Shown here: in pieces, positions 34,701 to 43,623 of the stretch
Layout of the letters: each line of letters starts with the position of its first letter
How positions within the stretch are numbered: position 1 is the first letter of the stretch
Source of the DNA: Kluyvera genomosp. 1
GTDB lineage: Bacteria > Pseudomonadota > Gammaproteobacteria > Enterobacterales > Enterobacteriaceae
Direction: 5' to 3'
DNA: 64,000 nucleotides
Assembly: GCF_001266615.1 (NCBI RefSeq)
Contig: NZ_LGHZ01000008.1
Span: forward strand, 62,001 to 126,000
The notes under the pieces: model-generated
The model's input: the letters and a program-made list of their open reading frames with translations, nothing else
Databases searched by the model: none
Told to the model about the DNA's origin: nothing
Made by a program: the position numbers and the translations under genes

Positions 34701-34722
34701 GCCGGGGCATTCCCGGCTTTCG
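34701..34722 (+). terminator. Intrinsic terminator after cfa-like gene
   Basis: GCCGGG (34701-34706), GCATT, CCCGGC (34712-34717) and TTTCGTT. A compact GC stem with a short, interrupted T tract. Confidence 0.65.
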
Positions 34723-34804
34723 TTGATACATTCACTATCAAGCTATAAATCCATTTTATTGTATTTTATTCGGCGTAACGTCCTATAAATCCCATATTTT
34801 GTGG

Positions 34805-34844
34805 TTTACATTCTCTTTCCATTTTACGGATGTAAATCTATAAT
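34805..34844 (+). promoter_or_regulatory. Promoter and possible operator of the hipBA-like pair
   Basis: -10 TATAAT (34839-34844) and -35 TTTCCA (34816-34821) with 17-bp spacing, about 40 bp before the antitoxin gene. An inverted repeat TTTACAT (34805-34811) / ATGTAAA (34830-34836) brackets the -35, a suitable place for autorepression by the HipB-like protein. CTATAAATCC occurs twice further upstream. Confidence 0.5.
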
Positions 34845-34883
34845 ATTGGGTATTAACTTCAACCATTCGAGTTAAAACACATT

Positions 34884-35201
34884 ATGTTGGATTTATCACT
34901 TAGTAAACCTGCTGAAGTGGTTAAACTACTTTGTGGTCGGTTACGCCAGGAACGACTGACTCAGCAGGCGACACAAGCCGAGATCGCCGCAAGAGCGGGG
35001 ATTGGTGTGAATACGGTGTCTAATCTGGAAGCGGGACGAAATGTCAGCTTTGACAGCCTGGTCCGCGTCGCGATGGTACTGGGTTTTGCCAATGAACTGG
35101 AATCCTTATTCAAACCTCGTGTCGACAGCCTTGACGATATTCTGCGTTATGAAAAAAGCGCTAAACGCCAACGGGTGAAACGGAAGGGTGACAATGCCTG
35201 A
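34884..35201 (+). CDS. HipB-like antitoxin/XRE regulator
   Basis: 105 residues. XRE helix-turn-helix at about residues 27-80 (TQAEIAARAGIGVNTVSNLEAGRNVSFDSLVRVAMVLG), then a basic C-terminal tail (EKSAKRQRVKRKGDN). HipB-type proteins neutralise the HipA kinase and repress the operon as dimers. It overlaps the kinase gene by 14 bp (8 bp if the second start is used), the usual coupling in toxin-antitoxin pairs. Confidence 0.85.
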   Translation: MLDLSLSKPAEVVKLLCGRLRQERLTQQATQAEIAARAGIGVNTVSNLEAGRNVSFDSLVRVAMVLGFANELESLFKPRVDSLDDILRYEKSAKRQRVKRKGDNA

Positions 35202-36462
35202 CATGATTGAAGTGTATTATCAAGGCTTTGGAGAACGCTGGCTTTGGGGCCGGCTTATCACTTCGACTGCGCTGACCGGGCGTCCGATGATTGCTTTTGA
35301 ATATAGCGAAGAGGCGATTAAAAAGGGGCTTGAGCTATCGCGTATGACCTTACCTCTTAATGGTCCGCGCCTAAGGCGTGATTTTCCACCTCACCAGTTA
35401 GGGTTACCTGGCCCGGTTTACGACGCCTTACCCGACGGTTGGGGGATGCTACTCATGGACCGGCTTTTCAAACGCCGAGGACTTAATGCTGCACGGGTTG
35501 GGCCACTGGAACGCCTGACCTATATTGGTGATAGCGCCATGGGGGCCATGACGTTCCACCCGGTACAACCGGATGGGGCGGAAACCGTAAAAGAGAATGT
35601 GCCGCTTGCCCAATTGGCTGCCGAAGTGCAGGCCGTGTTGAGCGGTGAAGGCGGCGAGTTTTTACAAACATTGCTCCAGATGGGAGGCTCGCCGCAAGGG
35701 GCAAGGCCAAAAGTTCTGTTATATCGTGACCCACAGACTCAGCAGTTCACCACGGTTTCTCAACCGGGCCTTGAAGCCTGGCTGGTTAAATTTCCAGCGC
35801 AGCGTGAACATCCAGAAGTGTGCGCGATAGAAGCGGTGTACGCAGAGTGTTTGCGCCAGTGCGCAATTGCAACACCCGACACGGCCTGGTTTGCGCTACC
35901 CGATGGGCAAGCCGCCTTTGCCAGTAAGCGTTTCGATCGCCATCTTGGCCAACGTGTACCCATGCAAAGCCTGGCGGCATTTACCGGCGCTAATTATCAG
36001 CTTGCCGGTTCTCTCGATTACGTTAACTTCCTGCGCGCAACGCAAATATGTACCAATGATGTTCGGGAAAAAGTTCGTGCGTTTGAGCGCGTCGTTTTTA
36101 ACGTGATCTTTAATAATCGCGACGATCACCCTAAAAACTTTGCTTATTTAATGGCGGAAAATGGCCAATGGTCGCTGGCTCCGGCGTTCGATGTGACCTT
36201 CAATGAAGGGCCGGGCGGCTATCACCAAATGGATGTGATGGGGGAAGCGTTAGATATTGAGCGTCAGCATATTGAAGCGTTAGGGCTGCAGGAGGCCGAA
36301 CTCACCAGCGCGCAAATCGCTGCCCTGATTACCCGCTATAGCGCAGTGGGAAGCGCTTTCTCAGAGACTGCTCGCGCCTGCTATCCAGGACAGATAACGG
36401 AGGAAACGCTCTGCTATATTCAGCAGCAGATTGACACTAATATTGCGCGGCTACAGCGCTAA
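35188..36462 (+). CDS. HipA-family serine/threonine kinase toxin
   Basis: 424 residues (422 if started at the second ATG, 35194). HipA-family features: regulatory Ser in GGSPQGARPK (Ser168, aligned with E. coli HipA Ser150), catalytic NRDDHPKNFAYL (about residues 307-318) and the metal-binding Asp in LAPAFDVTFN (about 330). All key residues are kept, so an active kinase is expected. E. coli HipA phosphorylates glutamyl-tRNA synthetase and causes growth arrest and persistence; the target of this divergent relative is not known. It forms an operon with the HipB-like gene. Its sequence differs enough from E. coli HipA to be another lineage. Confidence 0.88.
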   Translation: MTMPDMIEVYYQGFGERWLWGRLITSTALTGRPMIAFEYSEEAIKKGLELSRMTLPLNGPRLRRDFPPHQLGLPGPVYDALPDGWGMLLMDRLFKRRGLNAARVGPLERLTYIGDSAMGAMTFHPVQPDGAETVKENVPLAQLAAEVQAVLSGEGGEFLQTLLQMGGSPQGARPKVLLYRDPQTQQFTTVSQPGLEAWLVKFPAQREHPEVCAIEAVYAECLRQCAIATPDTAWFALPDGQAAFASKRFDRHLGQRVPMQSLAAFTGANYQLAGSLDYVNFLRATQICTNDVREKVRAFERVVFNVIFNNRDDHPKNFAYLMAENGQWSLAPAFDVTFNEGPGGYHQMDVMGEALDIERQHIEALGLQEAELTSAQIAALITRYSAVGSAFSETARACYPGQITEETLCYIQQQIDTNIARLQR

Positions 36463-36488
36463 TCGACTGTCGCTTTACGTCAGAAATT

Positions 36489-36515
36489 GCCACACCGGGA
36501 GATAACCGGTGTGGC
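36489..36515. terminator. Hairpin between hipA-like and permease genes
   Basis: GCCACACCGG (36489-36498), GAGATAA, CCGGTGTGGC (36506-36515), a perfect 10-bp stem between convergent genes; the minus strand continues AATTTCT. Probably stops both transcripts, though the T tracts are poor. Confidence 0.65.
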
Positions 36516-36522
36516 GTATCCG

Positions 36523-37800
36523 TTAAAACATGGAATAGAGCAGCGCTGATACGGTCAGCACACCGCAGATCATAACCATCATGGAAACCAGTCCACGCAG
36601 TGGTTTCAACGCTGGACGGGTGAAAATTAACCACGTTGGGATAATAAACAGGAATATCGCAATCAGTGGTCCGCAGACGGTTTCAATCATATTGATAACA
36701 TCTGGGTTTATATAAACCACCAACGATGTGACAATAAACATCAATACTGAAATTGCTAACTTAATATGCTTAATCTGGCTAGCGCGCTTTATTTTGAACA
36801 GGTCCGCCGCCAACACATTAAAGGTTTCGGCAACCGGCATTGAAATCCCTAAAAATGATTTGGTCATCCCCAAAATAGCAATAAACGGTGCCAGATAAAG
36901 AATGGCGCTCATCCCGCCGTTACCACCAATGACCGATAACACGTTCAGGTTCTGCGCTTTCGCCATCTCAAATGTCTCGCGAGGCGTACTCAAAATACAG
37001 CTCAACACGAAGAAGATGATGCTGAAAAAAATGAGCGCGTAGGCACGACGAATCACGCGTACGGACTGGCTCTCACCTCCATGTCCCGGCTCACGATACC
37101 AGGATGCCAGCGCCGGAATAAGCGGAGCCGAGCACAGTGAAAAGGCAATTAACGGCAGCGTGAGCCATAAATCTTTCAGCGAACTGCTCATTGATGACGA
37201 TTGCGTCTGCTGCCAGGCATGGGTGATATTGCTGAAATCCCACGCGGGGATCTGCGAGGCGGCTATTGCGATGATGGCAATGGCAAACGGTAGAGCCAGC
37301 GCACTCATGGTGCTGACGACCTTATCGCGACCTTTACTCAACACGAGGTGCAGAATAAGCAGTACGACCAAAGTCAGGATGCCACGGTTAATTCCAGCGA
37401 CGTGCAGCCGCTCCGTTAAAAAGTGGCTCAGGGCATTTATCAACGAAACCGCGTACACCAGCGTGACCGGGTAATGCGCGACGCAGAAAAACAGCTTCAT
37501 TGCCTGACGGCCTTTGACACCGAAAAATGACCCAAACAATGGCAACGTTTGATCGGCTTGGTCGTGGCCTTGGTGATCACGCATAAATACGCGACAGATG
37601 AGCACATGCGGAATCAGCGCGAGGGGGATGGCGAGTAGGAGTAGCATAAGAAAGATCAGCGGGCCGCGCGTACCAATTTCAACCGGTAGGAACAGCGTAC
37701 CTGCTCCTACCGTTGCGCCATAAACACCCATCATCCAGATGGTATCTTTTGGGGTCCATTGAGGACGAGACTGCGCTGTTTCTTTAATCATAATACTCAT
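36523..37800 (-). CDS. HAAAP-family amino acid permease (SdaC/TdcC-like)
   Basis: 425 residues with about 11 helices. The start WTPKDTIWMMGVYGATVGAGTLFLPVEIGTRG (about residues 15-46) is the hallmark of the hydroxy/aromatic amino acid permease family, closest in style to serine/threonine carriers SdaC, TdcC and YhaO. It should import serine, threonine or a related amino acid with protons or sodium across the inner membrane. No catabolic gene is adjacent to refine the substrate. Isolated between the hipBA-like pair and digH. Confidence 0.85.
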   Translation of the reverse strand: MSIMIKETAQSRPQWTPKDTIWMMGVYGATVGAGTLFLPVEIGTRGPLIFLMLLLLAIPLALIPHVLICRVFMRDHQGHDQADQTLPLFGSFFGVKGRQAMKLFFCVAHYPVTLVYAVSLINALSHFLTERLHVAGINRGILTLVVLLILHLVLSKGRDKVVSTMSALALPFAIAIIAIAASQIPAWDFSNITHAWQQTQSSSMSSSLKDLWLTLPLIAFSLCSAPLIPALASWYREPGHGGESQSVRVIRRAYALIFFSIIFFVLSCILSTPRETFEMAKAQNLNVLSVIGGNGGMSAILYLAPFIAILGMTKSFLGISMPVAETFNVLAADLFKIKRASQIKHIKLAISVLMFIVTSLVVYINPDVINMIETVCGPLIAIFLFIIPTWLIFTRPALKPLRGLVSMMVMICGVLTVSALLYSMF

Positions 37801-38035
37801 AAATATTGAAAAATAACGCGAACGTTAACGGTGAGTTATTTGGGGTAACGTGAAAGGGGAAGAAAAATAAGTGGAGTAAATGCTTTATATATTTACAGCA
37901 GTTATGTCTTGCATACCTTTAATTTGATACTACTGGCTATTCTGCACGAGCAGCAAGTGGTTTTTGGAGTTATTCGGAAATTTACCGACATTGATAATAA
38001 TATTTCACATTATGGTAACGTATTGACTGCGAAGA

Positions 38036-38065
38036 AAAGAATCGGTGAGGATTCACCGATTCTTT
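38036..38065 (-). terminator. Terminator after digH
   Basis: 13-bp stem AAAGAATCGGTGA / TCACCGATTCTTT (38036-38048, 38053-38065) with a 4-base loop; on the minus strand a T-rich tract (TTCTTTTCTTC) follows. The rest of 37801-38071 shows no convincing gene. Confidence 0.8.
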
Positions 38066-38071
38066 CAATGA

Positions 38072-39385
38072 TTAATTACCCCAGCGATCTTTGAGGTAAT
38101 TCACTGCGTCCTGCGTTTGAGGCTGTTCGAGATAGCCTTCACGGAAGAGGATCGTGCCGTTAATGTTGCTGGCAGATTCATTGAGGTCGATCTGTTTTTT
38201 CAGCTCCGGTACGCCGCCTTCAATGGTCCAGTCGGGCTCATTCTTTGAGGGCTCGCCGATTTTATACAGCGCAATGCCAATGTAGAGGCGCGTGTTGGTT
38301 GGCTTAACGACATCTGCCCACCATTTTGCCAGCACATCGTAGCGCGCAGCATCGCGGGCAAATGGCCAGTACAGCTGCGGAGCAATGTAGTCGAGCAAAC
38401 CTTGCTGCACCCATTGGCGGGTATCGGCATAAGACTCGTCGTAAGCCGCGGCACCGCGCGTATCCGAACCCGCAGGATCGTGCGAGCGGTTACGCCACAC
38501 GCCGGCCGGGCTCACGCCAAATTCCACATTAGGATTAAGCTGCTTAATAGTGCGCGATACCTGAGATATCAGCTGCTGGGTATTGTGGCGACGCCAGTCG
38601 GCTTTGGAGGCAAATCCCTGGCCATATTGGCGGAAAGTGGCATTGTCATTGAGCGCAGAGCTACGAGTTTCAGTATAAAAATAGTCGTCAAACTGTACGC
38701 CATCGATAGGGTAGCGAGAAACCACCTCCGCCACGATGCTGGTTATCCAGTCTCGTGCTTCCGGGATGCCCGGGTCGACAACAAAACGATCGCCAGATGT
38801 GCGGATCCAGTCGCGGTGCAGCACATAAACGCTAGGCGGCGATTGCGTCAGCGTATTGTTGAGCGCAGCAATGGTTGATGGTTTTGTGTTTACCGATACC
38901 CGGTATGGGTTAAACCATGCATGCACTTTCATTCCGCGCTTATGGGCTTCATCTAGCACGAACTGCAGCGGGTCATACCCAGGATATTCGCCAATATTAC
39001 CGGTCATCATATCCGACCACGGCAAAATGCTGGATTGCCACAGCGCAGTCCCATCCGGCTTGACCTGAAAGAAGATGGTATTAATTCCAAGACTCTTGAG
39101 GTTGTCGAGCTTCGCCCGCATGGCCGTTTGTTGCTGGTTAATACGCAACGTGCTGCTGCCGGCATTAATGGAACTGATTGGCGGCCAGTCCAGGCGGGAC
39201 ACCGTTGTTAACCAGACGCCGCGCATCGGTTCATTGCTGTGTTCGGTTTTACCCGGCGTTGAGGTAGACGGTGATTTAACCGGGGTCTTTGAGTCACAGC
39301 TCACCAATAAAAGTGCGGCGGCAATCAACGCGCCGGCCGTTTTCATTTTCGACATACGGGAAAAGCTAAAAGAACGGAGAGTCAT
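38072..39385 (-). CDS. digH: DigH (YddW), lipoprotein glycosidase of peptidoglycan
   Basis: 437 residues from the ATG at 39385, similar in length to E. coli DigH (439). A lipoprotein signal ends LLVSC (Cys about residue 30), placing it at the outer membrane facing the periplasm. The GHL10 barrel starts at about residue 55 (RGVWLTTVSRLDWPP) with VHAWFNPYR and VDGVQFDDYFY, which should contain the acidic catalytic residues. In E. coli DigH cleaves denuded (peptide-free) glycan strands at division sites. Alternative starts at 39355 and 39346 keep the lipobox; none has a clear ribosome-binding site. Confidence 0.9.
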   Translation of the reverse strand: MTLRSFSFSRMSKMKTAGALIAAALLLVSCDSKTPVKSPSTSTPGKTEHSNEPMRGVWLTTVSRLDWPPISSINAGSSTLRINQQQTAMRAKLDNLKSLGINTIFFQVKPDGTALWQSSILPWSDMMTGNIGEYPGYDPLQFVLDEAHKRGMKVHAWFNPYRVSVNTKPSTIAALNNTLTQSPPSVYVLHRDWIRTSGDRFVVDPGIPEARDWITSIVAEVVSRYPIDGVQFDDYFYTETRSSALNDNATFRQYGQGFASKADWRRHNTQQLISQVSRTIKQLNPNVEFGVSPAGVWRNRSHDPAGSDTRGAAAYDESYADTRQWVQQGLLDYIAPQLYWPFARDAARYDVLAKWWADVVKPTNTRLYIGIALYKIGEPSKNEPDWTIEGGVPELKKQIDLNESASNINGTILFREGYLEQPQTQDAVNYLKDRWGN

Positions 39386-39599
39386 AGATTCGGTTGTTCG
39401 GGTTGTCACGAGTGAGGAACATTCTCTTACTATTGGCGATGAAGTCAATCGCAAAGCCAGCAGAGAATAGGGGCTTTGTTTATCCAGAACAATGAATCTG
39501 CTGTTGGAGCGAAGCGATCCCTTATTATTTTGATAAAAAACGATTATTACTTTGAGAAAACTGCTTATCGATGGTGAGCGAAGTGTCTGAAAAAACGCG

Positions 39600-39757
39600 C
39601 TACCGCTGCAGCCAGGCCAGAAGCAGCGCCAATGCGGGGATTAAAAATAGAAGATAAAATCGAAACGACTCGATAGCCCAAGGTTGAGACCTGCCTGAAC
39701 GACAGGCAGGCTCATCCAGAAAAGTACGATTGCGGAGAGAACAAGACGAATGAGCAT
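39600..39757 (-). pseudogene. Small two-helix membrane gene, probably frameshifted
   Basis: On the minus strand an ATG at 39757 with AGGAAA upstream starts MLIRLVLSAIVLFWMSLPVVQ, a hydrophobic helix, and stops at 39641 after 38 codons in a T-rich run. Directly downstream another frame continues as FYLLFLIPALALLLAWLQR and ends at 39600, again a membrane helix followed by a basic end. Joined by a frame change they would give an approximately 52-residue protein with two helices. Either a frameshift mutation or a genuine 38-residue peptide. The rest of 39455-39823 holds nothing else. Confidence 0.4.
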
Positions 39758-39823
39758 AGTGTTTCCTGATAGTGAGCGTGAATAACGTGGCGCTGGGATG
39801 TGACTCCCAGCGCCCAATGGCGA

Positions 39824-41272
39824 TTATTCATCCGGGTGTTGCTGTTTTTTCACCTTACGCAGCAGTAAAAACATCCGCATTGTGCGTGGCTGTCGCTGCG
39901 ATGCTGGGGTATCGGGAATCAGGCCGGTATGTTTGTTGTAGCCGTTGAAAAACAGATTCAAGGTGACGGCGCTGAAGGTGGCCAACATGATCCCGCTGTG
40001 CAGCAGCGGTTGTAGTGCAGTCGGGAACTGTGAGAAAAAGTCCGTTGAAAGGGTTGGCGTCAACCCCACGCCAAGACTGATGGCCACGATGTAGAGGTTG
40101 TAACGGTTAGTGGAATAGTTAATCCGCGCCAAAATGCGGATCCCAGTGGCGAGGACCATACCAAACATCACAAGCCCTGCACCTCCCAGCACGAACTGGG
40201 GAATTGAAGCCACCAGCACCGCCATTTTAGGCACCATGCCGAAGATAATCAGAATACCGCCGGAAGCCACGCAAACCCAGCGGCTATGTACGCCAGTAAC
40301 GCCCACCAGCCCGATATTCTGCGAAAATGAGGTATGCGGGAAACTGTTGAAAATGCCGCCAAAAATCGTGCCCACACCGTCAACTCGCAGTCCCCGCACG
40401 ATATCCTGCGGGGTAAGCTTACGGCCAACGATCTCGCCCAGCGCCAGGAACATGCCCATCGACTCAATAAACACGATGATCACCACGGCGGTCATGGTCA
40501 GAATAGAGATGGGATCAAAAACCGGTGTACCCAATGCAAACGGAGTTACGATGGCGAACCACTTTGCATTATATAAACCGGCGAGATTAACCTCATTCAT
40601 CATCATCGACAGAACAAAACCAAAAATAATGCCCAGCAGCACGGCTACGTTCGACATAAAGCCTTTGGCAAATCGGGTAACCAGCAGAATAAATAGCAGT
40701 ACAGCAAATGAAATACCGAGATAAACGGGGCTACCATAATGAGGATTGCCTTTACCGCCAGCGGCCCAGTCAATACCGACCTGAATAATACTCAGACCAA
40801 TCGAGGTAATGACAACACCGGTTACCAAGGGTGGAAATAATGGCATCAGTTTGCCGATTAACGGTGCAATCAGCGTGGTGATAATCCCTGCGCCAATGGT
40901 CGCACCAAAAATCCCCATCAAACCAATATCCGGGTTAATCCCAATGGCAATCATCGGCGTCACCGCTGCAAAGGTGACGGACATAATGACCGGCAGGCGA
41001 ATGCCCAATACGCGGCCAATGCCGATACATTGCAATAAAGTCACGATCCCGCAGCAAAAAAGGTCTGAGCTTATTAAAAGTGCTACGGTATCTTTACTGA
41101 GACCAAGACGGTTGCCAATCATTAAGGGGACGGCAACCGCACCTGCGTACATCACCAAAACGTGTTGTAAACCAAGGATGACCAACTTTCCCGGAGGAAG
41201 CAGGCGGTCCACCTCATCAGTCGCCTGGTGGCTATCGGTCACCGAAGGGGGTTGAGAATCAATGGCGCTCAT
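39824..41272 (-). CDS. uacT: UacT (YgfU), urate:proton symporter
   Basis: 482 residues, the same length as E. coli UacT and similar throughout. Nucleobase-ascorbate transporter fold with about 14 helices; the substrate-binding signature is FIESMGMFLALGEIVGRKLTPQ (about residues 268-289), and NSFPHTSFSQNIGLV (about 308-322) lies in the other half-helix site. It imports uric acid (and xanthine weakly) with protons across the inner membrane. It opens the purine cluster here and has a sigma-54-type promoter 75 bp ahead. Confidence 0.94.
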   Translation of the reverse strand: MSAIDSQPPSVTDSHQATDEVDRLLPPGKLVILGLQHVLVMYAGAVAVPLMIGNRLGLSKDTVALLISSDLFCCGIVTLLQCIGIGRVLGIRLPVIMSVTFAAVTPMIAIGINPDIGLMGIFGATIGAGIITTLIAPLIGKLMPLFPPLVTGVVITSIGLSIIQVGIDWAAGGKGNPHYGSPVYLGISFAVLLFILLVTRFAKGFMSNVAVLLGIIFGFVLSMMMNEVNLAGLYNAKWFAIVTPFALGTPVFDPISILTMTAVVIIVFIESMGMFLALGEIVGRKLTPQDIVRGLRVDGVGTIFGGIFNSFPHTSFSQNIGLVGVTGVHSRWVCVASGGILIIFGMVPKMAVLVASIPQFVLGGAGLVMFGMVLATGIRILARINYSTNRYNLYIVAISLGVGLTPTLSTDFFSQFPTALQPLLHSGIMLATFSAVTLNLFFNGYNKHTGLIPDTPASQRQPRTMRMFLLLRKVKKQQHPDE

Positions 41273-41358
41273 AATTGTTTCTCCAGAAGGTATTTACACA
41301 GGCCTGACATGGCCCTCAACGGATAAATATAAGGATGCAGAACACGCCTATGCGTCAT

Positions 41359-41373
41359 GCTTAGGTGATGCCA
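41359..41373 (-). promoter_or_regulatory. Sigma-54-type promoter of uacT
   Basis: Minus strand TGGCATCACCTAAGC (41373-41359): the invariant GG and GC are 10 bp apart, -24 box TGGCAT is 5/6 of consensus. Predicted start near 41347, about 75 bp before the uacT ATG, a leader length like those at ygfK and ygeW. Confidence 0.5.
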
Positions 41374-41480
41374 GTTTTGCTAACTGCAGCGATAAAAATG
41401 CCGAACTGGGTGGGGCATCACATAAAAAACAGAATAAAAAGAAAGAAGCGGCAGAAATTGAATGGACTTGATGAATATCG

Positions 41481-41506
41481 TCTCACAATGAGATAAGTCT
41501 CATGAG
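41481..41506. promoter_or_regulatory. Possible upstream activator site, uacT-ygfT
   Basis: Inverted elements TCTCA/TGAGA (41481-41493) followed by the palindrome CTCATGAG (41499-41506), about 110-135 bp upstream of the uacT -24 box. TCTCACAATGA is repeated with one change upstream of ygfK (48713-48723). The other parts of the 41273-41682 gap show no gene; a ygfT promoter was not identified. Confidence 0.4.
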
Positions 41507-41682
41507 GAGGTATCGCAATTTGATTCTTTGAAAATTGAATATCTATTTTTAGCGGTGGAATTAAACAAGGTTTTTTAGATCTCGCTCGCAAAAATAAGCC
41601 ATGGTCGCCATTAAGTATAAAGCGTGTCTAATTATTGCATAGCAACCCTTGATGAGATGAATAAATAACAAAAGGGAAGCCG

Positions 41683-43623
41683 ATGAATAAATTTATTTTT
41701 GCCGATACGTCACGCTGTATTGGCTGCTATGCCTGCGAAATCGCCTGCGTTACGGCTCACCATGATGATACCTGGCCTCAGCGGCGGCAGGATTATCAAC
41801 CTCGACTGAATGTTATTTCCCAGCCTAAAGAGAGCCATGTCGCAACCTGTCGCCACTGCAATGACGCACCATGCGTGGCCTCATGCCCGACTGCTGCTCT
41901 CTATCTCGCCGACAACAGTATTCAGCTTAACCCGCAAAAATGTATTGGCTGTAAAAACTGCGCCGTCGCGTGCCCATTTGGCGCCATCAGGATGGTGGCA
42001 GCCAATAAGGGTTCGCCACAGCTGGCGCAAAAATGCGATCTCTGCCGTGACCACGCCAGCGGGAAGCCTGCCTGCATTCGCGTTTGTCCCACGCAGGCTC
42101 TGCGTTTAATGGATGAGCCTGAATTAAACGCTTTAGGTCGTGACAGGCGAAAAAAGATCGCACAAGGGCAGCCGGGGCAACCTCGTCTGCTTAGCTATCG
42201 CGAGACATTTCTCGCCAGGCCACCACGCGTTGGCGCTCGGAAAATCGCGGCGGCCACACGGAAAATGCATTTTGCTGAGATCTACCACGGTTTGAATCAG
42301 CAAGAGGCTGAATATGAAAGCGATCGCTGCCTGCACTGCGCCAGTAAAGCACAATGCAACTGGACTTGCCCGCTACATAACTCAATCCCCGAATTTCTTC
42401 GTCTTGTACAGCAAGGCAAGATCGTCGAAGCCGCAGAGCTTTGTCATCAGAGCAGCTCGCTGCCGGAAATCTGTGGTCGGGTTTGCCCACAAGAGCGGCT
42501 GTGTGAAGGGGCATGTACGCTCAAGAACGCCGGCGGTTCGGTCATGATTGGCAATCTGGAGCGCTATATCACCGATACGGCGCTGGCCATGGGCTGGCGT
42601 CCACAGGTTGGTGCCATCACGCCGCGTAAGGAGCGCGTTGCCATTATTGGCGCCGGCCCAGCGGGGCTTGGCTGTGCGGATATTCTGGCGCGAGCGGGCG
42701 TTCAGGTGGATGTTTTTGATAAACATCCAGAAATTGGCGGCCTGCTGACTTTCGGCATTCCGCCTTTCAAACTGGATAAAGATCTTCTCCGCGTCAGGCG
42801 GACGTTATTTAGCGAAATGGGCATAACGTTCTACCTCAACCAGGAGGTGGGGCGCGACATCACATTTGGCCATCTGGTCGATGAGTACGATGCGGTGTTT
42901 CTTGGTGTAGGCACCTACGGGTTGATGGCGGCGGGGCTGGATGGGGAAGAGGCTCCTGGCGTTATTCAAGCGCTACCATTCCTCACGGCCAGCACTCGGG
43001 AAGTCATGGGACTTGAAGCCAGTGCAGAATATTCGCTCATCGAGCTTAAAGACAAACACGTCGTGGTGTTAGGCGGTGGGGATACGGCGATGGACTGCCT
43101 GCGTACGGCGGTACGTCGCGGCGCGGCCAGCGTAACCTGTGCCTATCGGCGTGATGAAGTCAGCATGCCTGGCTCCAAAAAAGAGGTGATAAATGCGCGG
43201 GAAGAAGGCGTCGAATTTCAGTTTAATGTTCAGCCGCAGTACATTCAGCGCCATCGGAAAGGGCACATCACCGGCATCGGCATGATCCGTACCGATATGG
43301 GTGAGCCGGGTGCCGATGGCCGTCGTCGCCCACGCCCCATTGTGGGCTCAGGTTTTGAATTGCCAGCCGATGTGCTGATTTTGGCTTTTGGTTTCCAGCC
43401 GCATGATATGCCATGGCTACGTGGCCACGGTGTCGAACTCGACCGCTGGGGGCAAATTCAGACCGGGGGCGAGGGGCGCAGTACCACGCAGACCGGGAAT
43501 GAGAAGATATTTGCCGGTGGCGATGCGGTGCACGGCGCCGATCTGGTGGTGACGGCAATGGTCGCAGGACGGCAGGCCGCTCGCGATATGCTCACTTTGT
43601 TTGAGAAAAAGGAGGCCGTGTGA
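41683..43623 (+). CDS. ygfT: YgfT, iron-sulfur/flavin oxidoreductase for urate degradation
   Basis: 646 residues in two parts. Residues 1-160 are a HydN-like ferredoxin with four Cys clusters (CIGCYACEIAC at 12-22, CRHCNDAPCVASCP, CIGCKNCAVACPFG, CDLCRDHASGKPACIRVCP). From about residue 215 it is a GltD-type NAD(P)H:flavin module with two nucleotide-binding motifs, VAIIGAGPAGLG (about 320) and VVVLGGGDTAMD (about 453). In E. coli YgfT and its paralogue AegA are needed for formate-dependent, anaerobic urate degradation, taking electrons from a formate dehydrogenase-type carrier. Its last codon overlaps the ygfS start. Confidence 0.93.
   Translation: MNKFIFADTSRCIGCYACEIACVTAHHDDTWPQRRQDYQPRLNVISQPKESHVATCRHCNDAPCVASCPTAALYLADNSIQLNPQKCIGCKNCAVACPFGAIRMVAANKGSPQLAQKCDLCRDHASGKPACIRVCPTQALRLMDEPELNALGRDRRKKIAQGQPGQPRLLSYRETFLARPPRVGARKIAAATRKMHFAEIYHGLNQQEAEYESDRCLHCASKAQCNWTCPLHNSIPEFLRLVQQGKIVEAAELCHQSSSLPEICGRVCPQERLCEGACTLKNAGGSVMIGNLERYITDTALAMGWRPQVGAITPRKERVAIIGAGPAGLGCADILARAGVQVDVFDKHPEIGGLLTFGIPPFKLDKDLLRVRRTLFSEMGITFYLNQEVGRDITFGHLVDEYDAVFLGVGTYGLMAAGLDGEEAPGVIQALPFLTASTREVMGLEASAEYSLIELKDKHVVVLGGGDTAMDCLRTAVRRGAASVTCAYRRDEVSMPGSKKEVINAREEGVEFQFNVQPQYIQRHRKGHITGIGMIRTDMGEPGADGRRRPRPIVGSGFELPADVLILAFGFQPHDMPWLRGHGVELDRWGQIQTGGEGRSTTQTGNEKIFAGGDAVHGADLVVTAMVAGRQAARDMLTLFEKKEAV

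Noticed and set aside
37909..38094. 61-codon plus-strand frame between the permease and digH
   Set aside because: It runs through the digH terminator and into the 3' end of digH, with no ribosome-binding site or recognisable feature.
41262..41471. 69-codon plus-strand frame over the uacT start
   Set aside because: Overlaps the uacT start and the predicted uacT promoter, polar low-complexity end, no ribosome-binding site.
41615..41645. Sigma-54 promoter for ygfT at the TTGCA near 41636
   Set aside because: The -24 GG is missing at the required spacing.
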